Assembly (NCBI GenBank): GCA_039182735.1
Contig: JBCDCB010000005.1
Coordinates: forward strand, 41,482 to 105,481
DNA length: 64,000 nt
Source of the DNA: JBCDCB01 sp039182735
GTDB taxonomy: Bacteria; Planctomycetota; Phycisphaerae; Phycisphaerales; UBA1924
Direction of reading: 5' to 3'
Shown: positions 24,233 through 32,195 of the stretch, piece by piece
Layout: the number at the start of each line of letters is the position of its first letter
Numbering within the stretch: the stretch's first letter is position 1
Position numbers and translations under genes: made by a program
The notes under the pieces: generated by a model
The model's database searches: none
Told to the model about the DNA's origin: nothing
The model's input: the letters and a program-made list of their open reading frames with translations, nothing else

Positions 24233-24505
24233 ATGTCCAAGCAGTGTCACTTCACAGGCAAGCGCACCACCTTCGGCAACCACGTCGCCCGCAGCGGCGC
24301 CGCGATCAAGAAGGGCGGCTTCGGTCTGCACTGCTCCGGCAAGGCACGCCGAACCTTCAAGCCCAACCTGCAGAAGGTCACCGCGATCATCGACGGCAAG
24401 CCGACCAAGGTGCACGCCAGCACCCGCGCTATCCGCTCGGGCCTCGTCGTCAAGCCCCTCAAGCGCAAGTACGGCTACACCCGCGAGCAGAACGCGCAGG
24501 GCTGA
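24233..24505 (+). CDS. rpmB: 50S ribosomal protein L28
   Basis: The 90-residue basic protein is the large-subunit L28: SKQCHFTGKRTTFGN at the start, an RRTFKPNLQKV-type central strand and VKPLKRKYGY near the end. It retains Cys5 and Cys34 but not a full four-Cys zinc site, so it is of the zinc-free or reduced type. It stands alone, without the rpmG neighbour found in many bacteria. Confidence 0.96.
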   Translation: MSKQCHFTGKRTTFGNHVARSGAAIKKGGFGLHCSGKARRTFKPNLQKVTAIIDGKPTKVHASTRAIRSGLVVKPLKRKYGYTREQNAQG

Positions 24506-24543
24506 TCGCCCGCGTCCGCGCAGCGCATCCAACGACAATCGAA

Positions 24544-25428
24544 TCACTTGTCCAGGCGAGCGGTCTTCGACTTGGTCTCCGCGGTGATGGTCATCGTGAC
24601 GCCCGGCTGGTTGAGCTTCATGACGAAGTTCTGCGCGCCGACGACCTGCGTCGCGAGGCCGGCCTCGGAATCCCACACGACCTTGCCCTCGACCTCCGCG
24701 CTGTCGAGCATCATCATCCCGCCGGCGGGGTTGTTCGAAGAGATGTCGCCATCGACCTCGACGTGGGCTTCGCCGTCGTCGCTCGCCGAGAGCGTGTACG
24801 TGAGCGAGGCGGTCATCGCCATGCCCGGCGCGAGCTCGTCGAGTTCCTCGACGTGCGTCCACGAGTCGCCGACGTCCGCGGTGCCCGAAGGGTGACGCGT
24901 GCTGAAGATCGCGCCGAAACGCCCACGCGCCTGCGCCTCGGACGCGAACGTCGCCACGATCTGGTTCTGCGGCACCGCGCTGCTATCCACGCTCAGGATC
25001 TTGCCCATCGGCGACACGCTCAGGATGATCGGCTTGCCGACGAGCCCCGAGAGCTGCGACGAGAGCATGTTGGGCGCCTGCTCGCCGGCGGCGAGCGTGC
25101 TGTCGTAGGCGAGCTTCATCGGGCCCTGTTCGAGATCGACCTTGAGCACGTGGTAGACCACCTCGACGTTCGCGTTGCCCGACTCCTCATCGATCGCGGT
25201 CACCTGGATCGTGAACTCGCTCGTCTCGGACATGGTCTGCTTCTGCTCGGGCAGCTGCATGCCGCCCTCGGCCTCGCCGGTCTGCGACTGCGAGGCGCGC
25301 TGCTCGGTGCCGTAGCGCATGGGTTCGCCGGGTTCGAGCGTGGGCGTGAGGTCAACGGTCTGCGCGAGGGCCGGCGTGACGATGGAGAGCCCCAGCGCGA
25401 TCGCGCCGAGCGTGTTGCGAGTAAGCAT
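24544..25428 (-). CDS. Secreted protein, DUF6263-like, unknown function
   Basis: The 294-residue protein has a signal peptide (MLTRNTLGAIALGLSIVTPALA, cleavage near residue 22). It then has a beta-rich body with alternating hydrophobic strands (EFTIQVTAIDEESGNANVEVVY, KPIILSVSPMGKILSVDSS), a GDSWTHVEE stretch, and a final KSKTARLDK tail. The pattern resembles the DUF6263 family of exported proteins in planctomycetes, whose role is not known. AGGAG lies 9 bases before the ATG at 25428. It follows its apparent paralogue by 38 bases and is probably last in the sucC operon. Confidence 0.82.
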   Translation of the reverse strand: MLTRNTLGAIALGLSIVTPALAQTVDLTPTLEPGEPMRYGTEQRASQSQTGEAEGGMQLPEQKQTMSETSEFTIQVTAIDEESGNANVEVVYHVLKVDLEQGPMKLAYDSTLAAGEQAPNMLSSQLSGLVGKPIILSVSPMGKILSVDSSAVPQNQIVATFASEAQARGRFGAIFSTRHPSGTADVGDSWTHVEELDELAPGMAMTASLTYTLSASDDGEAHVEVDGDISSNNPAGGMMMLDSAEVEGKVVWDSEAGLATQVVGAQNFVMKLNQPGVTMTITAETKSKTARLDK

Positions 25429-25466
25429 GTGATCAATCTCCTGTGCGAGCAAAGAGTGAACTGGAG

Positions 25467-26336
25467 CTAGTTGTTATGATCTGCGCGCGAGATTCGCACC
25501 GTTGTGTCTGACATAGAACGCCATAAAGACTTCTTTCGGCCACGCCGCTCCCAAAACGCGATGTTGTGTCGCATGTGGCTGGAGAACGACAGCGCGATCC
25601 CTTTGTGCGTGTCCCATTCGATCTGAGCATTGCTGACGGAATCAAGCTCGATCAGTTCGTCTCTCAGATCGAGTGGGTTCCAAGAGTTGTCCGTGGTGAT
25701 GCTCACTCTGGCAGTCTGCTGATCCTGCGCATCGAGCGAGTAATGCCTTCGCTCAACGAGCCCAGTTTGGTCAGGATCCAGTACAGGGCGCTCCCAAGTC
25801 TGCCCCATCTGCACTTGGCAATTCTGGCAGAAAAGTGAAAAAACATCCTGAAGGTACAGAAGGTGTACGTGGTCTTCGGCGTTGTCGGCGTCGACACCAT
25901 CTGCGTGCGCATCAAGAATCTCACCGCTTTCATCGACACGGACAAGCAGCACCGTGTCCAGTCTCTCTGGATACTGCATTAACTCAAACAGCAACGGAGT
26001 CTCATTGCCGTCGTTTGCAATCGAGCTATCAAACTCATTCACATGCAGTTCATCGCCATGCGTCACGCGCATCTGCTCGGTGCGAATCTCGAACGTCGTC
26101 TCGCCGGTCGCAGCGTCAAAGTCAGACTTTGATACGGTGAAAATCGCAAAGGCACTCATGAGTTGAATGCTCTTTGGCCTGGCATTCTCGAGAACGCGTG
26201 AATCGTTTTGCCACTCCACTTTGTACCGAAGTGACTCGGCGAACGAGTAGTGTGGCGACAAGTCCACGTCGCACCACGCCGCGCTCGAAGTGAGCGCGCA
26301 CACACTCGCGATCGCGATGTGGGCGAGGCTTTTCAT
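25467..26336 (-). CDS. Secreted protein, AT-richer paralogue of the downstream gene
   Basis: The 289-residue protein has a signal peptide (MKSLAHIAIASVCALTSSAAWC, cleavage near 20-22). It parallels the next gene: LSPHYSFAESLRYKVEW versus LTPTLEPGEPMRYGTEQ near the start, and MGQTWERPV versus VGDSWTHVE in the middle. Two Cys (FCQNC) lie near residue 170. Its base composition is clearly AT-richer than both neighbours and codon choice is looser, suggesting later arrival or low expression. The ATG shares one base with the sucC stop (TAATG), so it should be translationally coupled to sucC. Function unknown. Confidence 0.8.
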   Translation of the reverse strand: MKSLAHIAIASVCALTSSAAWCDVDLSPHYSFAESLRYKVEWQNDSRVLENARPKSIQLMSAFAIFTVSKSDFDAATGETTFEIRTEQMRVTHGDELHVNEFDSSIANDGNETPLLFELMQYPERLDTVLLVRVDESGEILDAHADGVDADNAEDHVHLLYLQDVFSLFCQNCQVQMGQTWERPVLDPDQTGLVERRHYSLDAQDQQTARVSITTDNSWNPLDLRDELIELDSVSNAQIEWDTHKGIALSFSSHMRHNIAFWERRGRKKSLWRSMSDTTVRISRADHNN

Positions 26337-27565
26337 TACGCCACGGCCGCGACGACCTTCTTCGCGGCGTCCGCGAGGTCGTCCGCCGACTGCATCGTCG
26401 GGATTTCCGACTTCGCGCCTTCGAGCAGCGCCTTGCCCTCCGCGACGTTCGTGCCTTCGAGGCGCACGACAAGCGGCACTTCGAAGCCCACTTCCTTCGC
26501 CGCGTTGATGACCGCCTGCGCGATGACGTCGCAGCGCATGATCCCGCCGAAGATGTTCACGAGCACGCCCTGCACCGCGTCGTCGCTGAGGATGATGCGG
26601 AAGGCCTCGGTGACGGCCTCTTCGCTCGCGCCGCCGCCGACGTCGAGGAAGTTCGCCGGCTCCCCGCCCTCGTGCTTGATGATGTCCATGGTGCTCATGG
26701 CGAGCCCGGCGCCGTTGACGAGGCACCCGATCTTGCCCTCGAGCTGGATGTACGAGAGCCCGAACTTCTGCGCGCGCAGCTCGTTCTCGTTCTCCTCCGT
26801 CGGGTCGAACATCCCCTTGATCTGCGGCTGACGGAAGAGCGCGTTGTCGTCGAAGGAGAACTTCGCGTCGATCGCCAGCACCTGACCGTCCGGGAAGTTC
26901 TCCGCGGGCGGCGTCACGATCAGCGGGTTGATCTCCGCCAGTGCGCAGTCCTTGTCGCGGTACAGCTTCTCCAGCGCGAGCATGATCTTCGCGGCCTGCC
27001 CGATCTGCTTGCCGGTGAACCCCAGGCGGAACGCGATCTCCCGCGCCTGGTACCCCTGCAAGCCCAGGTGCGGGTGGATCAACTGCTTGATGATGGCGTC
27101 GGGCGTTTCTTCGGCGACCTGCTCGATCTCGACGCCGCCCTCGCGCGAGGCGATCAGCACGTTGCGCCGCGTCGCGCGGTCGGTCGTGATGGCGAGGTAG
27201 TACTCGTCGGCTTTGCCCGGCTTGCGCTCGGCGATGTCCACGCCCGCCGCGATCAGCAGCTTCTTGACCTCGATCCCCTCCGCGCCGGTCTGCGGGGAGA
27301 CCATCCGGTTGCTCAGCATGAAGCGTGCCGCGTCCTCGGCTTCTTGCGGCGAGCGGACGAGCTTTACGAAGCCGGCCTTCCCGCGACCGCCCGCGTGCAC
27401 CTGGGCTTTCACCACCGCGAGCCCGCCCTCGGGCATGCCGGCGTCGTCGAGCACCTGCTTGTAGGTCGTGGCGGCCTGTTCGACGTTCTCGACCACGCGT
27501 CCCGCGGGGACCGGGACCCCGGCATCTGCGAGCAGTTCCCGCGCCTGATGCTCATGCACCTTCAT
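26336..27565 (-). CDS. sucC: Succinyl-CoA synthetase, beta subunit
   Basis: TCA-cycle enzyme making ATP or GTP from succinyl-CoA. The 409-residue protein starts MKVHEHQARELLADAGVPVP (ATP-grasp domain). AQVHAGGRGKAG binds nucleotide and CLVNGAGLAMSTMDIIKHEGGEPANFLDVGGGA is the C-terminal CoA-ligase region; LVNIFGGIMRCD is conserved. The alpha subunit gene sucD, normally next, is absent: instead two secreted-protein genes follow. The other plausible identity, malate-CoA ligase beta, is less likely because no partner is present. The upstream frame extends 14 codons but the ATG before KVHEHQ is the family start. Confidence 0.95.
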   Translation of the reverse strand: MKVHEHQARELLADAGVPVPAGRVVENVEQAATTYKQVLDDAGMPEGGLAVVKAQVHAGGRGKAGFVKLVRSPQEAEDAARFMLSNRMVSPQTGAEGIEVKKLLIAAGVDIAERKPGKADEYYLAITTDRATRRNVLIASREGGVEIEQVAEETPDAIIKQLIHPHLGLQGYQAREIAFRLGFTGKQIGQAAKIMLALEKLYRDKDCALAEINPLIVTPPAENFPDGQVLAIDAKFSFDDNALFRQPQIKGMFDPTEENENELRAQKFGLSYIQLEGKIGCLVNGAGLAMSTMDIIKHEGGEPANFLDVGGGASEEAVTEAFRIILSDDAVQGVLVNIFGGIMRCDVIAQAVINAAKEVGFEVPLVVRLEGTNVAEGKALLEGAKSEIPTMQSADDLADAAKKVVAAVA

Positions 27566-27760
27566 CGTCGGCTCCGTCCGAGTTGCGCCGCGCGGCCGCG
27601 GTGACACCCCGCGTCCGCCGACCCGTGGATGCTACCGCATCCGGCACACGTGCACGTCGGCGCGCAAGTGCCGCGGAAGAAAGACCCTGCAGCGGGCTCG
27701 GGATTCCCGATCTTGGGCGCTGGCAAGCGGGCGAAGTTCTGATTCGCAGGCGTTTTGCGC

Positions 27761-27788
27761 TTGCCCGGCGCGTGTGAAGGCGGACAAT
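27761..27788 (+). promoter_or_regulatory. Promoter: -35 TTGCCC, 16-base spacer, -10 GACAAT
   Basis: TTGCCC (27761-27766) and GACAAT (27783-27788) are 16 bases apart. The -10 ends exactly 6 bases before the ATG at 27795, so the transcript should be leaderless. A GTG at 27774 in the same frame would lie inside the promoter and is rejected as start. Confidence 0.55.
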
Positions 27789-27794
27789 CTGGGC

Positions 27795-28775
27795 ATGACA
27801 CGTCGAACACGCGTCGGTCGAAGCAAGGGTTTCACCCTCATCGAACTGCTCGTGGTGATCGCGATCATCGCGATCCTGGTGTCGATCCTGGTGCCGGCGC
27901 TCTTCTCGGCGAGACGCGCCGCGGGCACTGCGGTGAGCCTCTCGAACGTGCGCCAGCTCGTCACCGCGTGGCACCTGTACTGCAACGACTACACGCACTT
28001 CCCGTTCTGGCTCGACGAGTCGTACGTTGACGATGACGATCCTGAAGCCGGCATCGAACTCGGCTTCCCGAACCCGTTCACGCTTCGATCGGTGTGGGGC
28101 GGAGTCGACTGGTTTGAAGATCAGGAACTTGAGGGCGGGTACAAGCGCGCCAACCGAGTCGTCAACCCGTATGTCAGCGACTCCGCGAATCTGAAAGCAC
28201 GCCTCGAAGTCTTCCGCAGCCCCAACGACAACGGCTTGAAGCGGTTCAACTACACGCCGCTCTATGAAGACGAGACCGAGGAATATGTCATTCAGAATGC
28301 CCTCGGGAATCGCTCGCTCGAAGCCGACAGCCTGTACGACGCAACGTGGTTCGGGCAGCTCGGCAACAGCTACGATTGCAACGAGCACATCTGGGTTCGC
28401 CCGGGCAAGTGCATCAGCCTCTCCAACCAAGTACAACGTGAGCAGTTTGCGTACACAAGGCACGGCATGCACGATGTCAGAGAGCCGTCACGCTTTGTGC
28501 TGATCGGTTCAGCCGGGCAGATGCGTGCTGGGCGTGCGTGGCAAGACCCAGAAGCCTTCGGCCTTGCTGCTGGGCAGGAGATGCCCTACGGATGGTGGTA
28601 TGGCGAGCGCAAAGCAAACTACGCCCGCGCCGATGGTTCTGCCGGAATCTTTGAGTGCATGCGCGGGCCGCACACCGGCGACTACACGTTCTACATCGAC
28701 CCGGCGAAGTTCGATCTCAGCGAATGGCGAAGCTGGGTGCCGCGCGGTTGTCACGGCAACCTGCTGCCCAACTGA
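27795..28775 (+). CDS. Stand-alone type II secretion pseudopilin-like protein
   Basis: The 326-residue protein has the prepilin signal KGFTLIELLVVIAIIAILVSILVPAL, with Gly at -1, Phe at +1 and Glu at +5 after cleavage, then a long extracellular domain. This is the class of prepilin-like proteins present in many copies in planctomycetes; the domain contains ADGSAG near residue 290 and paired Cys. Cys residues in YCNDY, DCNEH and GKCIS suggest disulfides. It is 10 kb from the pseudopilin operon and stands alone, so it may be a substrate of that machine rather than a core part. Confidence 0.88.
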   Translation: MTRRTRVGRSKGFTLIELLVVIAIIAILVSILVPALFSARRAAGTAVSLSNVRQLVTAWHLYCNDYTHFPFWLDESYVDDDDPEAGIELGFPNPFTLRSVWGGVDWFEDQELEGGYKRANRVVNPYVSDSANLKARLEVFRSPNDNGLKRFNYTPLYEDETEEYVIQNALGNRSLEADSLYDATWFGQLGNSYDCNEHIWVRPGKCISLSNQVQREQFAYTRHGMHDVREPSRFVLIGSAGQMRAGRAWQDPEAFGLAAGQEMPYGWWYGERKANYARADGSAGIFECMRGPHTGDYTFYIDPAKFDLSEWRSWVPRGCHGNLLPN

Positions 28776-28784
28776 ACGCGCGGC

Positions 28785-28925
28785 TTACTTATCCGCGATG
28801 TTCAGCGAGCGGCCCAAACGGCGCTTGCGGTTCATCATCTTGCGACCGTTCTTCGTGCGCATCCGCGCGCGGAAACCGATGGAGCGCTTGCGCTTGATGC
28901 GGCTGGTGCGGCGGGGATAGTGCAT
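28785..28925 (-). CDS. rpmH: 50S ribosomal protein L34
   Basis: The 46-residue, very basic protein matches L34: IKRKRSIGFRARMRTKNGRKM and RRLGRSL. The family usually starts MKRTFQPS; here MHYPRRTSR replaces it. The start is the ATG at 28925; upstream in-frame sequence has no likely start close by. In many bacteria rpmH is followed by rnpA; here no rnpA is adjacent and the gene is convergent with the pseudopilin gene 9 bases away. Confidence 0.95.
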   Translation of the reverse strand: MHYPRRTSRIKRKRSIGFRARMRTKNGRKMMNRKRRLGRSLNIADK

Positions 28926-29004
28926 CGGGAACTCCCGGTCGTGCGTCGAATCGTGCGACTCTGATGATGATGGCCCGACCCGCGACCCACGCGCCGGGAC
29001 GGTG

Positions 29005-29010
29005 AATATA
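29005..29010 (-). promoter_or_regulatory. -10 box TATATT for rpmH
   Basis: Read on the minus strand, TATATT in a GC-rich setting gives rpmH a leader of about 73 bases. No convincing -35 is seen (TGGTCT at 17 bases). Confidence 0.5.
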
Positions 29011-29154
29011 GCCCCTCGCCCGTCCGGAGACCAGCCCCACGCCAAAACCGGCCCCACCCGAACGGCCCGAGAACACCGACGGGTCGCGCCACTTGGTTCG
29101 AATCGCGCGGTTCTCGATGGCACTTGCGCAAACTGCCGATAGGCTTGAGGTTGT

Positions 29155-29179
29155 CCGATCGGGGGCGGTCCCCGGTCGG
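29155..29179 (+). promoter_or_regulatory. 10-bp hairpin in the rnc upstream region
   Basis: CCGATCGGGG (29155-29164) pairs with CCCCGGTCGG (29170-29179), one T-G wobble, around a 5-base loop. The left arm can also pair perfectly, 10 of 10, with CCCCGATCGG at 29269-29278. If both lie in the rnc leader they are mutually exclusive structures upstream of the RNase III gene. Confidence 0.45.
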
Positions 29180-29364
29180 CGCCGATTGGGCGACTTCGCA
29201 GCCGGTCACCCCGCCCGTGCCTCGACCCTTGGGTCCCGAGCGGCGCGACCTGCCCACACCCGCGGAGACCCCGATCGGCACACCCGGTGCCCACGGCCTT
29301 GCCGCGCGTCGGGACGTCGATGGTTGCGCGGCACGCCCGCCGCGCCGGGTCTGTGGGGTGCGTC

Positions 29365-30207
29365 GTGAGCAACGCAGGATCCCTCGCCGAGCGTGTCGGG
29401 AACGCGCTCGGGTACACGTTCAAGAACGCCAAACTCGTCCGCCACGCGCTCACCCACGCGAGCGTCGCCGACACTCGTCTGGATTCCAACGAGCGGCTCG
29501 AGTTCCTGGGCGATGCGGTGCTCGGGATGCTCGTGTGCGAGTATCTCTTCCGCACATTCCCCGACTTGCTGGAGGGGGATCTGACGAAGATCAAGTCGGC
29601 AACGGTCTCCCGTCGCCTCTGCGCCAAGCTCACGCGTGAACTCGACCTCGACCGCGAGCTCATCACCGGCAAAGGCATGCAGGGGCGCGAGGACCTGCCC
29701 TCCTCGCTCTCGGCGGCGGTGCTCGAGTCGATCATCGGCGCGGTCTATCTCGACGGCGGGTTCGAGGCGGTGCAGGACGTCTTCTTGCCCTTGCTCGAGC
29801 CGCACGTCCGCCGCGCCGCCGACAGCGGGCACCAGCAGAACTTCAAGTCGGTGCTGCAGCAGTTCGGTCAGCGTGAGTTTGCGGCGTCGCCGCAGTACCT
29901 GCTGCTCGACGAGCAGGGCCCCGATCACGCCAAGGCCTTCCGCATGTGCGTCGAGCTCGACGGCAGGCGCTTCGAGGCGTGCTGGGCGGCGTCGAAGAAG
30001 CAGGCCGAGCAGCAGTCGGCGAGGCTCGCGCTCGAAGAACTCGGGCTGCTCGAGCGTGACGACAGCGGGAATCTCATCTACGTCGGCGAAGAACAGGGCG
30101 CGCCCGTCCCCGCGCCGCAGACCAACGGGCACGCGCCCGAACCTCCCGAACCTCCCGAGCACATCGATCGAGACGGGCACGAGGTCGAGCTCTTCGAGCC
30201 GGCGTGA
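29365..30207 (+). CDS. rnc: Ribonuclease III
   Basis: Double-strand-specific endoribonuclease for rRNA maturation and mRNA control. The 280-residue protein has an RNase III domain with NERLEFLGDAVLG (about 42-54; Glu47 and Asp50 bind metal) and VLESIIGAVYLDGG for the second acidic pair. A double-stranded RNA-binding domain spans about 165-233, from NFKSVLQQFGQ to AEQQSARLALEEL. A Pro/Glu-rich tail of about 45 residues follows. Start is uncertain: GTG at 29365 gives the usual head, while ATG at 29320 or 29287 would add 15 or 26 residues. Confidence 0.95.
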   Translation: MSNAGSLAERVGNALGYTFKNAKLVRHALTHASVADTRLDSNERLEFLGDAVLGMLVCEYLFRTFPDLLEGDLTKIKSATVSRRLCAKLTRELDLDRELITGKGMQGREDLPSSLSAAVLESIIGAVYLDGGFEAVQDVFLPLLEPHVRRAADSGHQQNFKSVLQQFGQREFAASPQYLLLDEQGPDHAKAFRMCVELDGRRFEACWAASKKQAEQQSARLALEELGLLERDDSGNLIYVGEEQGAPVPAPQTNGHAPEPPEPPEHIDRDGHEVELFEPA

Positions 30208-30213
30208 TCGCGC

Positions 30214-31695
30214 TCACGGCGCCCCGAAGCCGAACCATGTCGTGACATCGATCGGTGATCGCGCGCCCAGCGCGGAGCCGGGGTAGGCGGGGAGCGGCCA
30301 CGACGTACGCACACCGCGCGCATCGGTGCGCTCGTAGGCGATGCGCAGCGTGCCGTCTGATTCGAGCATCGAGTCATCAAACTCGACGAAGACGCGCCAC
30401 CCGAACTCGGTGCGCTCGACGTTTGTCGGCGGCGCGGGGGCCGAGCCCCGGGCGGCGCGGACATCGCCCTCGCCCGTGATCGTCCACGTCGCACGCGGGT
30501 TGTCCGCCGGACCGAGGTGCAGCGTGACGGCATCGCCCGTGCGCGACCGTGCGCGGCAGTCGATCCGCGCGCGCAAGATCGCACGATCCGATGCCGACGA
30601 CGGCAACCGCTCGAGCACCAGCGAGGTCTGCCACACGTCCGGCGGCAGGAAGGGGCGCGCGATCGACCACGACGCCTGCGACCACTCCAGCATCGCGGGC
30701 CCGAGTTCGAGCCCCGGCGGATGCAGCGGCGCCGCGGGCGGCTCCACCGTCTCCAGCGTGTCGCCCCGCGGACGCCAGCGCCCGAGGAAGTCGCGCGTCA
30801 GCCGGTTCCGGGTCCCGGCGTCGAGCCGTGGGTTGAGCAGTGACGACAAGAGCGCCGCCTCGCCCGACTCGATCGGGCTCCACGCGGGCCGGACGACCCC
30901 GTCCGGGAATCGCTTGATCTCTGTGAGACGCCCGAGCAGGTCGCGCGCCGCGGCGTCATCGCGCAGCGCGTCGAGCGCCACGCGCCAGCGATCCGCGGAC
31001 TGCTCGGCGAAGGCCCGCAGCGCGGGATCCCCGAAGGGCTCGCGAACGTTCGCGAACTGCTCCGCCAGCGCCGGACGGTCGAGCAGCAGGTCCACGCGCC
31101 AGCTCGTCAGGGGATCACGCGCGATCGGCGTCAGCAGGTGACGGAGGTCGCTCGCGTCGCGTTCGCTGAGCGTCGGCGTGGCGACCTGCTGCGCGATCCG
31201 ACGGATGTCGGGCGGGTCGATCCATGCGGTGCGCTGAAGCCTGCCGTCGATCCGTAGCGGTGTGCGGGGCGTGTCGCTGGGGATCGGCGCGATCGCCGCG
31301 AGGAAACCCGCCTCCGCATTCGGCATCGCGTCGCCGCGCGCGAACCGCACGCCTTCGACACGCGCCGTGGGGGGAGACCAACCGCCTGGCACGGCCTCGC
31401 CGGCCTCCCCGGTAAAAAAGACGAGCGTCGATTCGATCACGCGCCCGTCGCCGAGTGTCACCGTCGGCGCATCGGCGAGTGTGCGCGAGTCGTCGATGGG
31501 GTTGAGCGCGATCACCAGGTCTCGCCCGGGGATGACAGGCAGGGGAGTCTCGATGAGCCTCCACTGCGCGCCGACCGATGCGGGCGATGCATCCCCCGCG
31601 GAGCCGCGCTCGGGGGCGCTCGCGCAGCCGGTCACGCACGCGATCGCGATCACGGCGAGACAGAGCGTGCGTGGTCGAAACAGTCGCGCGATCAC
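30214..31695 (-). CDS. Lipoprotein of unknown function
   Basis: The 493-residue protein starts with GTG and has a lipoprotein signal (about 1-23) with lipobox CVTGC, so it is probably anchored to a membrane. The rest is rich in Arg, Pro and Asp with no recognised domain. A C-terminal beta-rich part (about 380-493: TLHLGPADNPRATWTI, WRVFVEFDDSML, SDGTLRIAYERTD) looks like an immunoglobulin- or jellyroll-type fold. It is convergent with rnc, 6 bases apart. I do not recognise the family. Confidence 0.8.
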   Translation of the reverse strand: MIARLFRPRTLCLAVIAIACVTGCASAPERGSAGDASPASVGAQWRLIETPLPVIPGRDLVIALNPIDDSRTLADAPTVTLGDGRVIESTLVFFTGEAGEAVPGGWSPPTARVEGVRFARGDAMPNAEAGFLAAIAPIPSDTPRTPLRIDGRLQRTAWIDPPDIRRIAQQVATPTLSERDASDLRHLLTPIARDPLTSWRVDLLLDRPALAEQFANVREPFGDPALRAFAEQSADRWRVALDALRDDAAARDLLGRLTEIKRFPDGVVRPAWSPIESGEAALLSSLLNPRLDAGTRNRLTRDFLGRWRPRGDTLETVEPPAAPLHPPGLELGPAMLEWSQASWSIARPFLPPDVWQTSLVLERLPSSASDRAILRARIDCRARSRTGDAVTLHLGPADNPRATWTITGEGDVRAARGSAPAPPTNVERTEFGWRVFVEFDDSMLESDGTLRIAYERTDARGVRTSWPLPAYPGSALGARSPIDVTTWFGFGAP

Positions 31696-31796
31696 GGGTC
31701 GATCACCAAAGTGGGTGTGCGTTCGGGCCGATACACGCGGAGATCGTGGGGCAAGGGGTCCCGCGCGTGCAAGTCGGGCGAAGATCGGGGTGGGTC

Positions 31797-32189
31797 ATGG
31801 TCGAGCCGCAGAGCGATGGCAGCGTGCAGTTCCGGGTCTTCGTGTCGGAGGCCGACCGTGTCGAAGTCCGCGGCTCCTTCACGTCGTGGGACAGCGACCC
31901 GCTGGCCCTCGAACGCGAGCCCGATGCCGACGGCTGGTGGGTGGGCTCGCTCACGCTGCCCCCCGGTCTGCACGAGTTTCAGTACGTGATCGACGGCGAA
32001 GACCGGCTCGCCGACTACGCCGCCAACGGCGTGCGTCAGGACGCGTTCGGCGCGTGGGTCAGCCAGCTCGTGGTCGAGCACGCTGGGCCCGGCGTCATCG
32101 GGCGCATCCAGCCGGACGTCCCAGCCGCGAAACCCAAGAAGCCCGCCGACCCGCTCGGCGATCTGCCTCGGCACCCGCTCGCCGCCTGA
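31797..32189 (+). CDS. Stand-alone CBM48/AMPK-type glycogen-recognition domain protein
   Basis: The 130-residue protein is one early-set Ig-like domain: VQFRVFVSEADRVEVRGSFTSWD, then a Trp (GWWVGSLTLPPGLHEFQYVIDGE) and DYAANGVRQDAFGAWVS. This is the pattern of CBM48 and AMPK beta glycogen-binding domains, as in isoamylase N-termini: surface Trp residues followed by HEFQYVIDG. A Lys/Pro-rich tail follows. No enzyme domain and no glycogen genes are next to it, so it may be a carbohydrate-binding or regulatory partner. Start ATG 31797 is the best fit; the frame is open further upstream. Confidence 0.82.
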   Translation: MVEPQSDGSVQFRVFVSEADRVEVRGSFTSWDSDPLALEREPDADGWWVGSLTLPPGLHEFQYVIDGEDRLADYAANGVRQDAFGAWVSQLVVEHAGPGVIGRIQPDVPAAKPKKPADPLGDLPRHPLAA

Positions 32190-32195
32190 GGTTGG

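Larger units (their letters stand above)
28926..29364. other. Intergenic region between rpmH and rnc, promoters and a strong hairpin
   Basis: This 439-base gap holds a likely rpmH promoter (29005-29010, minus strand), a possible rnc -10 box TAGGCT near 29140, and a stable hairpin at 29155-29179. Open frames crossing it look like read-through of GC-rich sequence and carry no recognisable protein. I see no tRNA or known structured RNA; a GGTTCGAATC at 29095-29104 resembles a T-arm but has no tRNA around it. Confidence 0.6.

Noticed and set aside
29095..29104. GGTTCGAATC resembling a tRNA T-arm
   Set aside because: No acceptor, D or anticodon arm can be built around it on either strand.
29124..29639. 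171-codon frame spanning the rnc leader
   Set aside because: It is out of frame with rnc over the conserved RNase III domain and shows no protein family features.
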